64,000 nucleotides of DNA, taken from assembly GCA_964641135.1 (NCBI GenBank), contig CAZXJV010000002.1, forward strand, positions 1 to 64,000, written 5' to 3'. Below, one piece after another: positions 24,893 to 33,237 of the stretch. The position numbers and the translations under genes are program-made. Below the pieces are notes generated by a model. That model had not been told where the DNA came from and ran no database searches. It worked only from the letters and a program-made list of their open reading frames with translations. The DNA is from Teretinema sp964641135. GTDB taxonomy: Bacteria; Spirochaetota; Spirochaetia; Treponematales; Treponemataceae. The stretch's first letter is position 1; each line of letters opens with the position of its first letter.

Positions 24893-24908
24893 AAAAAGCG
24901 ATTATCAT
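24880..24908 (+). promoter_or_regulatory. rsmI promoter, leaderless layout
   Basis: TTGTCT (24880-24885), 17 nt, TATCAT (24903-24908), then 6 nt to the GTG start at 24915. No ribosome-binding site. The promoter lies inside the start of the divergent gene. Confidence 0.5.
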
Positions 24909-24914
24909 TATAAA

Positions 24915-25610
24915 GTGTCAACTTTATATGTAGTGGCTACCCCGATTGGCAACCTGGGGGATATAACCCACAGGGCGCTGGAGACCTTCAAGGCTGTTGA
25001 CGTGATCGCATGTGAAGATACCCGGCGGACACTGCAGTTGTTGACTCATTTCGGTATACGGAAGCCTTTGGTGTCATGCCGGGCCCGTAACGAACAGGAC
25101 GCATCAGCAAGGGTTCTGGATATCCTTGCCAAGGGACAGGATGTAGCCTATGCAAGTGATGCGGGAACTCCTGCATTAAGTGACCCGGGGGCTGTTCTGG
25201 TTCGCATTGTACGGGCTGCAGGTCACACTGTGGTGCCGATTCCGGGTGCATCTGCTTTTGCGGCTTTGCTCAGCGTGGGCGGAACCGGCGACAAAGCGGT
25301 GCTTTTTGAGGGTTTTTTATCGCCAAAACCCGGCCGGCGGCGTAGCCGTCTTCGGGAGCTTCTGGAAATGGGCTGCGGTTTTGTTTTATATGAATCCCCG
25401 TTCCGGATTGTAAAGCTTTTGGCTGATCTGTCCGAAATAGAAGGTGAGCGGCAGGTTGTAATCGGCCGCGAGATGACAAAACTGCATGAAGAAGTAATCA
25501 GCGGAACAGCTGCTGAACTGCATGCAGACTTTGCAGCCCGGAACAAGATCCTGGGCGAATTCGCAGTGTTGGTGAGCGGAAAAAAAACGCTCAATGATTC
25601 TGATACTTGA
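24915..25610 (+). CDS. rsmI: 16S rRNA (cytidine1402-2'-O)-methyltransferase RsmI
   Basis: A 231-residue tetrapyrrole-methylase-fold enzyme that methylates C1402 in the ribosomal P site. Motifs: LYVVATPIGNLGDITHRAL, CEDTRRT, SDAGTPALSDPG, PIPGASAF, and LYESPFRI. GTG start. It is shorter than E. coli RsmI because the C-terminal extension is missing. flgM follows after 30 nt but has its own promoter. Confidence 0.95.
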   Translation: MSTLYVVATPIGNLGDITHRALETFKAVDVIACEDTRRTLQLLTHFGIRKPLVSCRARNEQDASARVLDILAKGQDVAYASDAGTPALSDPGAVLVRIVRAAGHTVVPIPGASAFAALLSVGGTGDKAVLFEGFLSPKPGRRRSRLRELLEMGCGFVLYESPFRIVKLLADLSEIEGERQVVIGREMTKLHEEVISGTAAELHADFAARNKILGEFAVLVSGKKTLNDSDT

Positions 25611-25618
25611 GCCGATAT
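25592..25618 (+). promoter_or_regulatory. sigma-28 (FliA)-like promoter of flgM
   Basis: CAATGATT (25592-25599) matches TAAAGTTT at 5 of 8 positions, and GCCGATAT (25611-25618) matches GCCGATAA at 7 of 8, with exactly the 11-nt spacing of flagellar sigma-28 promoters. It lies across the rsmI stop codon and about 22 nt before the flgM ATG. Confidence 0.55.
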
Positions 25619-25640
25619 TTATGTTGAAGGCAGGAATAAT

Positions 25641-25925
25641 ATGACTATTGATCGTTTGGGGGGCATTGATCCCCTGCAGAACGCACAAAACACTCAAAAA
25701 CCCCGCAGGGTTGCCGACGTCAAGGAGCCGGATACTGTTAGCGTATCTTCAGAGGCCCGTCAGCGTGCTGAAGTCTATTTTGCCATGGAAGCAGCTTCTG
25801 TATCTCCGGATGTTCGGGCAGACCGGGTTGCCGAGGTTATGCAAAAAATGAAAGACCCGGCCTATGTCAACAATTCGGTGGTGGATCTGGTGGCTGACCG
25901 TATCATGAATGTATACGGGCTGTAA
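25641..25925 (+). CDS. flgM: anti-sigma-28 factor FlgM
   Basis: A 94-residue protein opening MTIDRLGGIDPL, with a disordered polar middle and a C-terminal helical block (RADRVAEVMQKMKDPAYV...VDLVADRIM) that fits the sigma-binding region of FlgM. FlgM holds sigma-28 until the flagellar export gate opens; in spirochaetes secretion into the periplasm would release it. AGGA lies 5 nt before the ATG. The sigma-28-like promoter suggests autoregulation. A terminator follows. Confidence 0.85.
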   Translation: MTIDRLGGIDPLQNAQNTQKPRRVADVKEPDTVSVSSEARQRAEVYFAMEAASVSPDVRADRVAEVMQKMKDPAYVNNSVVDLVADRIMNVYGL

Positions 25926-25969
25926 GCGTATTCACAGCGAAGCCGGACTTTGTATCCGGTATATTGAAG

Positions 25970-26003
25970 AGGCGGGCCTGTAATCGGGTACCGCCTTTTT
26001 TTT
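25970..26003 (+). terminator. flgM terminator
   Basis: AGGCGG (25970-25975) and CCGCCT (25991-25996), with an inner GCC/GGG-rich pairing, are followed by a T8 run. A smaller hairpin, CCGGA/TCCGG, precedes it. Confidence 0.7.
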
Positions 26004-26070
26004 CAGGGTAGTGACAGCATCGAGTCAGTCAGGACCCTTTTGATTTGATTCAACCCTTCAAGGAGCGGAT

Positions 26071-27219
26071 ATGGCTGATTTTGTGTTCCGGATTTCTCCA
26101 AATGTGATTCTCGGTCCATATACGATGGCCAGATTGGCCCAGATTGTATCTGCCTGGGGAAAGAATTTCATGCTGCTGGCTGATCCGGTGCTGAAAGAAT
26201 ATGCCGTCATCGAAAAGGCTGTAATGGCTCTGGAAGAAAAAGGTGTTGAGGTTTTTGTTTTTGATGATATTCCATCAGCGCCTACATCGGCGGTTTTGGA
26301 TCGTGCCCTTTCTCTTGCCCGCGGAGCCCATGTTCACGGTGTTATCTCGCTGGGTGGAATTAAGACCGCCAGCCTCGGACGGGCACTGGCTGCCCTGTAT
26401 AATGAATCCCATGATCTGTATGAATATCTGGACGGCGCCCAGCCTGTTTCAGCCTCTTTGCCATATATTGAGGTTCCTTCTACCTGTCGTGATGCATTCA
26501 TGTTCGCGGACCGCACAGCCATTATTGATGGCCGTAACCGCCAAACCCGGCTTATAAAAACCCAGCCGGGCTTGTGCAAGGCCGTGGTGATTGATCCGAA
26601 TCTGTATATGCATCTTTCTCCGAATTCTGCCACTGCAATGATCTTTCATGCAGTGACACTTGCAGTGGAGGGCTATGTTTCAACACGCTCAAACTTTTTT
26701 TCCGAAACAATTCTGGGCAAGGCGATAGAACTCCTGCTTTTGGCGCTTGATCCGGAGCAAAGCAAACTGGTCGGAACACCGCAGGAAATGCTGGTTGCTC
26801 AGGGCGGATGCCTTGCCTCCATGGGTGTGGCCGTCAGTTCTCCGGGGGTGGCAACCGCAATTTCTCTTGCATGCAATGCCCGCTACAAGGCTTCTACATC
26901 GCTGGTTTCGTCCATTTTATTGCCGTATGTTATGGAAGATGCTGCCCGCTCCCGGGTAGATCGCATTGCCACAATAGGCAGAATGCTTGGTATAACCGAT
27001 CCCGATCTATCTTCAGGTGATCTGGCACGCGCTGCTGTTGATGATATTCGTCGCAGACTTGCGATGTCGGGAATCCCTACGCGCTTAAAGGATCTTGATT
27101 TGACCATTGATCAGCTTGTTCCTGCAGCCGAGGATGCAGCTGCCCTTGATCTGATGAATTATATACCGCGCGCAATGTCCGGTGATGATCTGTTCGATTT
27201 GATCAAACAAGCGTATTAA
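26071..27219 (+). CDS. iron-containing alcohol dehydrogenase-fold protein, metal ligands not conserved
   Basis: A 382-residue protein with the length and order of the Fe-ADH/DHQS-like fold: N-terminal Rossmann half (YTMARLAQIV, SLGGIKTASLGRAL), then a helical half (AVEGYVSTRSNF, SSILLPYVMED). Key residues differ. GGGSxxDxAK is LGGIKTASLGRA; the metal-binding Asp and first His of the DALTHAIEA-type motif align with His and Leu (HAVTLAVEG); the PHG His aligns in STSLVSSILLP with no His. It is therefore probably not a metal-dependent dehydrogenase and may be a pseudoenzyme or a new activity. AAGGAG precedes the ATG. A SpoU gene follows after 14 nt. Confidence 0.75.
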   Translation: MADFVFRISPNVILGPYTMARLAQIVSAWGKNFMLLADPVLKEYAVIEKAVMALEEKGVEVFVFDDIPSAPTSAVLDRALSLARGAHVHGVISLGGIKTASLGRALAALYNESHDLYEYLDGAQPVSASLPYIEVPSTCRDAFMFADRTAIIDGRNRQTRLIKTQPGLCKAVVIDPNLYMHLSPNSATAMIFHAVTLAVEGYVSTRSNFFSETILGKAIELLLLALDPEQSKLVGTPQEMLVAQGGCLASMGVAVSSPGVATAISLACNARYKASTSLVSSILLPYVMEDAARSRVDRIATIGRMLGITDPDLSSGDLARAAVDDIRRRLAMSGIPTRLKDLDLTIDQLVPAAEDAAALDLMNYIPRAMSGDDLFDLIKQAY

Positions 27220-27233
27220 CCGGCGGTGCTGCG

Positions 27234-28106
27234 TTGATTCCCCTGCACAAATTGCGTCAACTGCCCGCCAGCCAGAGGCGCCGTAAACTTGTTTTGACGC
27301 TTGAAGATATCGAAAAAGACTTACACGATCATCCGGAATCTTTCAGCGGTAGCGACTCCTCCTTGTCCGGGCGTTGTCATACTGCTGTTTCTTACGCATC
27401 ACTGGTTCTTGACGATCCCAAACTTGATCCTGAAGCTGAAACACAGATCCGTAGTCTGCTTGAGCAGGCAGGGACAATGATGTCTTCCTTTTTGGTTGTT
27501 CTGCGTCTGGTAAATGTGTCCAGGAACGCCCTCTTGGCAGCTGCCGGAACGTTACCGGGTGAATGGAACCTGGTGCAGCCGGGAGACGCCGTTGCAGGAA
27601 AAGCATCGCGTTTTTTTTTCCCTTCGGTGTGCGTCTACGCAGAGGATATACGGTCGCCGTTTAATCTTGGGTCGATTTTTAGAACAGCGGAGGCCTTCGG
27701 TATGGAACGGGTGTATGTATCTCCGGTATGCGTACCCCCGGATCACCCGAGAGCCTGCCGTTCTGCGATGGGCTGTGTTGATCTTCTGGAATGGCGCCGT
27801 TGCGGGCTTGATGAGCTGCCGTCCGATCTTCCGGTTTTTGCACTTGAAACCGGCGGGACCGATATATCCGATTTTATATTCCCCGAATCCGGCGTTGTTA
27901 TTGTTGGCTCGGAAGAACTGGGTGTCAGTCCGGATGCCTTGAAGCGTGCTACGGCAGGACGGGTCAGTATCCCTATGACAGGATTAAAGGCATCGGTAAA
28001 TGTCGGTGTCGCTTTTGGTATTGTTATGCAGGCGTGGACACGGCAGCTGCGTGAGCATGGTGTCATGCCGGTTCAGACAGACTGTTCTGCCTCGAATCCT
28101 TTCTGA
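27234..28106 (+). CDS. SpoU/TrmH-family RNA 2'-O-methyltransferase
   Basis: A 290-residue SPOUT methyltransferase. Motif 1 is SPFNLGSIFRTAEAFG, motif 2 GSEELGVSP, motif 3 VSIPMTGLKASVNVGVAFGI, forming the knotted SAM site in the C-terminal half. The N-terminal 120 residues are helical and unlike the standard substrate-binding domain, so the RNA target (tRNA or rRNA) is unknown. TTG start, 14 nt after the ADH-like gene. Its last 34 bp overlap the convergent HDOD gene. Confidence 0.9.
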   Translation: MIPLHKLRQLPASQRRRKLVLTLEDIEKDLHDHPESFSGSDSSLSGRCHTAVSYASLVLDDPKLDPEAETQIRSLLEQAGTMMSSFLVVLRLVNVSRNALLAAAGTLPGEWNLVQPGDAVAGKASRFFFPSVCVYAEDIRSPFNLGSIFRTAEAFGMERVYVSPVCVPPDHPRACRSAMGCVDLLEWRRCGLDELPSDLPVFALETGGTDISDFIFPESGVVIVGSEELGVSPDALKRATAGRVSIPMTGLKASVNVGVAFGIVMQAWTRQLREHGVMPVQTDCSASNPF

Positions 28107-29569
28107 AACTGTTTGCAGATACGCGAGAACTGAACCTCGTTCGCAATGTGAAAAAGTTCAAGCATTCGCCGTTCCACCTGATAGTATTCAACATCGCCAT
28201 CAAGGTAGTGAACCATAAGATTTGCCAGTGCAACTGTTGAAACAAGGTGGGTATATTCTTCGGGTGCCCGGTCAACTGCATGATGAAACCTTATTGGCAT
28301 GATAAGAGACGGCGGGAAATTCCATTTTTCTGCAAGACGTGCGCCTATTTCCGCATGATTGATGCCAGCAATAAGGGTTTCAAGAACCTTTGGAGGGATC
28401 TTTTTTGTGTCCAGCAAGGTTTCCAGATGTGCAAGGAAGTCAGGATGCAGGCTGCTGAATACAATTTTGCCCATATCATGAAGAAGTCCGCATACATAGG
28501 CGTCTTCGGTAACTGTGTGGTTTTTACCGAAGTTCCGCGACAGATTATAAGAAAAGTATGCTACCCGGTAGCAGTGTCGCCACAGGCTGCGCTGCTCATC
28601 CGAGGATGAACCGAGGATGTGCATGGTGCCGATGGAGAACAGCAGGTTACGGATACCCTTAATGCCCACCATCTTGACTGCTTCGGATATGCTTGTGCAT
28701 TTTTTTGAAAGGGAAAATGCAGCTGAATTTACCAGCTTGAGAAGATCTGCGGTCAGGGCAACGTCGTTGCTTACCAACTGGGCGATGGTAGACAGGCGTG
28801 AGTCTGGATCATTAAGCAGCTTGTCTATCTGGGCAATATTTTCGGGGAATTGCGGCAGCTCGTTGATGTAGCCGACAACCTCGTCTGTAAGATCCGCAAG
28901 ATGTTTTTTAGCCTCGGTATTGGTGGGCATGGTGATTCTTGTTATGGTTTCCCCGGCTTCAACCAGTATCTGGTAGTTTTCGTCGTCCAGACCAACCTTT
29001 TTCAGCATCAGGATCAGGATTACAAGACCGAGGCCTGCCCCTTCCGAATCATCCAGAACCTGGGACAATGCTTCCTCAAGCGTATTGAACTGACGTGAAC
29101 GGGCAATTTTGTCAAAAACGCGCTTGAATTCGGTTTTTGTCATTACTGAATTGTTGCGGATTTCGATCAGAATGTCGTCGTTTTTGACCTGCATCATTAC
29201 CTTGACGTAGAGTCCGGCTTTTTTTTGAAGCTGCAGGTAGTAATTTATGTTGGAAAGTGTTTCTTCCTTAAAAGTCCGCATGCCGATTTCATAGTCGCGC
29301 GGATTGTCTATATCAAGGTTTTTTTCTTTAAAATAAACCCGTTTTGTATTGGCTTTTTTTGCGTTGGTGGACAATTCGTTGATGCAGTAGATCAGATAAT
29401 CTTTGAGACGTTCCTGGTTGAGCTCCGATAAAAAATGCCCGAGTACCTCGCCGATATACAGCTCGATTTCATGTGGAAGGGTATAGGTTGTGATGGAAAG
29501 CGGTATTCCCATTTGAGTCGCCTGACGGATTTTTTCTACGTCAACAACTATTTGACTTGAATCGGACAT
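28073..29569 (-). CDS. GHKL ATPase-like plus HDOD domain signalling protein
   Basis: A 498-residue soluble protein. Residues about 1-215 have features of a histidine-kinase-type ATPase: an N-box-like CINELSTNAKKAN (about 62-74), a strand with IEIRNNSV, and a G-box-like GAGLGLVILI (about 173). No phosphoacceptor His box is evident. Residues about 235-440 are an HDOD domain (LPQFPENIAQIDKLL, LLKLVNSAAFS, VGIKGIRNLLFS) that keeps the HD pair in GLLHDMGKIV (about 365) and further His at INHAEIGA and FHHAV. HDOD proteins act in regulation of motility and second-messenger pathways. The combination is unusual. It lies downstream of the Lon-like gene pair and overlaps the convergent SpoU gene. Confidence 0.85.
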   Translation of the reverse strand: MSDSSQIVVDVEKIRQATQMGIPLSITTYTLPHEIELYIGEVLGHFLSELNQERLKDYLIYCINELSTNAKKANTKRVYFKEKNLDIDNPRDYEIGMRTFKEETLSNINYYLQLQKKAGLYVKVMMQVKNDDILIEIRNNSVMTKTEFKRVFDKIARSRQFNTLEEALSQVLDDSEGAGLGLVILILMLKKVGLDDENYQILVEAGETITRITMPTNTEAKKHLADLTDEVVGYINELPQFPENIAQIDKLLNDPDSRLSTIAQLVSNDVALTADLLKLVNSAAFSLSKKCTSISEAVKMVGIKGIRNLLFSIGTMHILGSSSDEQRSLWRHCYRVAYFSYNLSRNFGKNHTVTEDAYVCGLLHDMGKIVFSSLHPDFLAHLETLLDTKKIPPKVLETLIAGINHAEIGARLAEKWNFPPSLIMPIRFHHAVDRAPEEYTHLVSTVALANLMVHYLDGDVEYYQVERRMLELFHIANEVQFSRICKQFQKGFEAEQSV

Positions 29570-29634
29570 GATAATCCAGTGTACCGCATACTTGCGTTTT
29601 TTTCCATAGAAAATTTTCCCCCGGCAGCGTGTTG

Positions 29635-31995
29635 CTACAGCTGCCGCTGCATTCGCTCGGCGTAACGGGTAAGTGTTTCGCGTACCCTGTCTGCAAATTG
29701 ATCCGGCGGCAAACCGGACAGTATTTCCAGTCCGTCCGAGACGGTGTCTATTGCCCAGATATGAAAGTGTCCGGCTGCTACCGCTTCTTCAATCCGGGGT
29801 GGTAAAAGGACGTTATGCCTGTTGCGTCCGGGTATCATGACGCCTTGCTGCCCGCTCATACCGAGAATAACGCAGGCCTCGAAAAAGCCCTCGATTTTTT
29901 CCGGTATTCCGCCTACGGGCTGGACATCTCCAAGCTGGTTAACACTGCCTGTTACCGCAATATCCTGTCGCAGGGGAACCCCTGCGATAGCGGAAAGAAG
30001 GGCAAACAGTTCCGCGCAGGATGCCGAGTCACCGTCAACAGGGCTGTAGGACTGTTCAAAACAGATACTTGCAGAAACTGCAAGGGGTATGTCCCGCGCA
30101 TAGGTCCGGTGAAGCAGTCCCTGTATGATCAGATGTGCCTTGTCATAAATTTCACCTGACAGACCTGATTCCCGTTCGATGTTGATGACGCCTTTGTTGC
30201 CCGGCGCTGCCTGTGCCGTAACCGCAACGGTGATTCCGAAGGCCTGGTAACCCCTGTCATGTACGGCAAGTCCGTTAACACGCCCGGTTTTTACTCCGCT
30301 GACATCCACGATGAGTTCTTTGGAGCGGATCATCTCGGTTATTTTTTCTTCGGGCAGGCGTTGAAAGTGTCTGCGTCGTTCCAGCGCTCCGGTTATATGA
30401 CCAGCCGAGATAACAGCATCTCCTCTGGCCCTCGCATGGTAGTCGGCTTCGGTCAAAAGATCCGTGATTCGTGTAAAACAAGTGGTCAGCATGGTACGGT
30501 ATTCGCTTATGCGGGATGCCCTGGTAATCAACGCAGCGAGTGCACTGTCATCGACAGCCAGCAAACCGTTTTTTGCACTGTATTCTTCGGCAAAGCGGAC
30601 CAGCTTTGCCATGTTTTCACGTGTGCGGGGCATGACAGAGTCAAATTCTGCACAAATTTTGAACAGTTTTTGAAAGTCAGGGTCTTCCTGGTACAGAAAA
30701 TCGTAGGAATGTTCTCCGCCGATTATTATAACCTTAAGGTCTACCGGTACCGACTCGGGTTTGAGCAGACTCGGGCTGAAATTTCCGACAGGAGGGTTCT
30801 GAATTTCAATCTTGCCGGACTGGAGAACCCGTTTCAGATAGGACCAGGAACCTTCTTCCATCAGCAGGTCCTGCAGACGTAAAATCAGGATGCCTCCTGA
30901 TGCCCGGTGAACTGCTCCGGGACGCAGGCGTGCATGACCGGGGTGGGGTGGGCCGCCTGAGGGTGAAGGAGGTTCAATGCTGCCGAACAGATTTGAAAAT
31001 GTCGGCACTTCTTCGCGAATTATGTAGCTGCGGTCCGGGCTGTGTTCACACATCAGATTTATGCTGTAACGTACAAAGAAGTGGCGTTTGTGTGCAGGTG
31101 ATTTAAAGGGTTCAGAATAGTGATGGATTCGGGCCAGCAGATCCTCCTGCAATTCATTCAACCAGGCAAGAACGCCGGGGTTTCGGGGTTCTTTTTCGCA
31201 GAGCCCCTTAAGCACCGACAGCTCGTTTTCAATGATTGGCAGGGCGGATTCGGCTTTGAGTGCGCGCAGCTGTTTCTCTGTATGGCGGCGCTTTTCCCGC
31301 AGTGTATCAAAGAGTTCGGTCAAACGATCAAGGTTTGTGTAATAGCGTTCGCGCAGCTCGTGAACACGGGAGAGGGAAATTTTTCGGCGTCCGGCCAGTT
31401 CCTGCAGTTCTTCAAAACTGACCGGTTGACCGCGGTACAGGGGTATAAGATCCATTGACGGCGAATCATCATCCTTTATCTGCAGAAGCTTGAAGCCCTC
31501 AATTGCCATGGTTTGTTCAAATTCAGCCAAAAGCTGGTTTTCGGTCATGTCTGCCGCGGTGACTATTTTTTTCTTTGCGGCGGCAAATACCTCTGACTTG
31601 CCGATAAGAAGAATCTGCCGGCGGATTGATTCTATTGCGGAGTGCAGGGTTTTTTTGAAATACGTACCCTGTCCGGCAACAAAGCACAGCGCCCTGGGTT
31701 CATTAGGACGAGAAAAATTCCAGGCATACGCAATATCTTGTAGATCGGCCGTATTTGGTTTATAGTTTTTCAGCAGGGAATCAAGCAGGGTGCGCCGACC
31801 GGTACCCGATGCTCCCATGATAAAGATATTGTAGCCGCCGGAATGGATGCCAAGTCCAAGTTCCAGCGCCGATACAGCGCGATCCTGTCCGATGACCGCA
31901 GTACGGATTTCTGCTGTGCGCAGCTCGGGTATCTGTTCAGGCGGGAAGTCGTAACGGATATCATCCAGGCTCAAGCGGCTTTTATGCTGTGTCAT
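29635..31995 (-). CDS. Lon-like ATP-dependent protease (LonB/YcbZ type)
   Basis: A 786-residue AAA+ protease. The Walker A-like GASGTGRRT is at about residue 50. A long coiled-coil helical insertion follows (about 190-280), then a nucleotide-binding segment with GGILILRLQDLL. The C-terminal Lon peptidase domain has the catalytic Ser in VDGDSASCAEL and the Lys in VGGIPEKIEGFF. This architecture matches the Lon-related proteins lacking the classical N domain. The ATG at 31995 has AAGGAG 7-8 nt upstream; an in-frame ATG 21 bases earlier lacks one. Promoter TTGAGT-N16-TATACT is on the minus strand at 32077-32050. Confidence 0.93.
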   Translation of the reverse strand: MTQHKSRLSLDDIRYDFPPEQIPELRTAEIRTAVIGQDRAVSALELGLGIHSGGYNIFIMGASGTGRRTLLDSLLKNYKPNTADLQDIAYAWNFSRPNEPRALCFVAGQGTYFKKTLHSAIESIRRQILLIGKSEVFAAAKKKIVTAADMTENQLLAEFEQTMAIEGFKLLQIKDDDSPSMDLIPLYRGQPVSFEELQELAGRRKISLSRVHELRERYYTNLDRLTELFDTLREKRRHTEKQLRALKAESALPIIENELSVLKGLCEKEPRNPGVLAWLNELQEDLLARIHHYSEPFKSPAHKRHFFVRYSINLMCEHSPDRSYIIREEVPTFSNLFGSIEPPSPSGGPPHPGHARLRPGAVHRASGGILILRLQDLLMEEGSWSYLKRVLQSGKIEIQNPPVGNFSPSLLKPESVPVDLKVIIIGGEHSYDFLYQEDPDFQKLFKICAEFDSVMPRTRENMAKLVRFAEEYSAKNGLLAVDDSALAALITRASRISEYRTMLTTCFTRITDLLTEADYHARARGDAVISAGHITGALERRRHFQRLPEEKITEMIRSKELIVDVSGVKTGRVNGLAVHDRGYQAFGITVAVTAQAAPGNKGVINIERESGLSGEIYDKAHLIIQGLLHRTYARDIPLAVSASICFEQSYSPVDGDSASCAELFALLSAIAGVPLRQDIAVTGSVNQLGDVQPVGGIPEKIEGFFEACVILGMSGQQGVMIPGRNRHNVLLPPRIEEAVAAGHFHIWAIDTVSDGLEILSGLPPDQFADRVRETLTRYAERMQRQL

Positions 31996-32029
31996 GGTGC
32001 TTCTCCTTGCCGGCATTTAATAAAATGGT

Positions 32030-32077
32030 TTGAATACAGCAACGTGTAAAGTATAACGGGCGTTGGAAAAAACTCAA
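32030..32077. promoter_or_regulatory. overlapping divergent promoters
   Basis: Minus strand: TTGAGT (32077-32072), 16 nt, TATACT (32055-32050), for the Lon-like gene. Plus strand: TTGAAT (32030-32035), 16 nt, TATAAC (32052-32057), for the membrane hydrolase-like gene. The two -10 boxes overlap, so polymerase can occupy only one at a time. Confidence 0.5.
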
Positions 32078-32121
32078 AGGGTTTTTTGCTTTCCCCGCAA
32101 GAATAACGCCAGTGAGGTTGT

Positions 32122-33237
32122 ATGTCCGATATTCTGATTGCACACATTCTGATTATGCTGTTGCTGGTGCCGGTTCTTCTGCGTCCGTTTTCAGCCCGCC
32201 TTCAAGCCGTATCGGCTCTTGCGCTTGTGCCCCTGCTGGCCCTTGGTGCATGGCTGCTGTGTGCCGTTGCCTTCTCGGTCCGGTTATCCTTGATTCCTTT
32301 ATTTCTGCTCATTGTGCTGCTTAATCTTGCCAACCTTTCCCGTTTATTCCGGTTTATCCGGGGACTTCCTGCAGACTGGTACGGGGCGGTGTCCAGAATT
32401 GTGCATGCACTTTTGCTTGTTGTCTTTGCCGGGGTTCTGGTAATGCTGCTGGTTTTTCCGGCTGAACCGGCAAGGCCTCACCAGATGGATGTTCTGATGC
32501 AGATTCGCCGGATTCAGCTGGCGAACGGGGTAAGTGCTCTGGTTGAATATAGCCGCCCGGAAGCAGGAACAGAACTTCCTCTTGTTATTGTATTAACCGC
32601 CGCGGAAGGCGAGGCATTTAACAGACCAACCCTGCGCTCAGTTCTTAATGATGCAGGGTATGCTGTGCTGTCAGCCCGCTTTGACGGATTGAGACTGTAC
32701 GGTTCGCCCCTGTTGTCTGTGTCTTTTTTGCGTCCGTTTTTGTTCTACCTTGACAGACTGACCGGACTTCCCGTATCCGGCGTGGATACCGGTGATGCCG
32801 TTCAGGCAAAACGTACAGAATTGCTCAGGCTCCTTGAGCTTGCAGAAAGCCTTGGTGAACAACATTCCGGGATATTTGTTTTTGCGGAAGGTTCGGCTGC
32901 ACATGCTGTTCTGGCAGCACTTGAACACAATCCCGGTTTTGTAAACGGATGTGTTCTGTTTGTGACCGGTCCACTGTCTCAAATCAGTGTTCCTTATCGG
33001 GCTCTTTCCTGGAGAGATGGAATTATGCTTCCCGATGCAGGTGGTAATCCGTTGCTGATATTGAATGCGTCTGATTCAGACGCAGCAGGATTCGGAGAAA
33101 TTGCTGCCGATGATCTTTTGTCGACCCGGGTGCTCGCGGCAGAAAGCGATAGCGAACGAAAGGCCGCGACCTTGCTTGCCCGCCGTGTGCTGACCTGGCT
33201 TGAATTGAGGAGGGCCTATGACTACCCCGGAATTTGA
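32122..33237 (+). CDS. membrane protein with alpha/beta-hydrolase-like C-terminal domain
   Basis: A 371-residue protein. About 120 N-terminal residues form three to four membrane helices (LIAHILIMLLLVPVLL, ALALVPLLALGAWLL, LIPLFLLIVLLNLA, VHALLLVVFAGVLVMLLVF). The rest resembles an alpha/beta hydrolase: a strand LPLVIVLTAAEGEAF, and a nucleophile-elbow-like FAEGSAAHAVLAAL, followed by strands HNPGFVNGCVLFVTG and NPLLILNASDSD. The Ser in AEGSA would be the nucleophile; the Asp and His partners are not certain. It overlaps the Nif3 gene by 20 bp. Substrate unknown. Confidence 0.7.
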   Translation: MSDILIAHILIMLLLVPVLLRPFSARLQAVSALALVPLLALGAWLLCAVAFSVRLSLIPLFLLIVLLNLANLSRLFRFIRGLPADWYGAVSRIVHALLLVVFAGVLVMLLVFPAEPARPHQMDVLMQIRRIQLANGVSALVEYSRPEAGTELPLVIVLTAAEGEAFNRPTLRSVLNDAGYAVLSARFDGLRLYGSPLLSVSFLRPFLFYLDRLTGLPVSGVDTGDAVQAKRTELLRLLELAESLGEQHSGIFVFAEGSAAHAVLAALEHNPGFVNGCVLFVTGPLSQISVPYRALSWRDGIMLPDAGGNPLLILNASDSDAAGFGEIAADDLLSTRVLAAESDSERKAATLLARRVLTWLELRRAYDYPGI

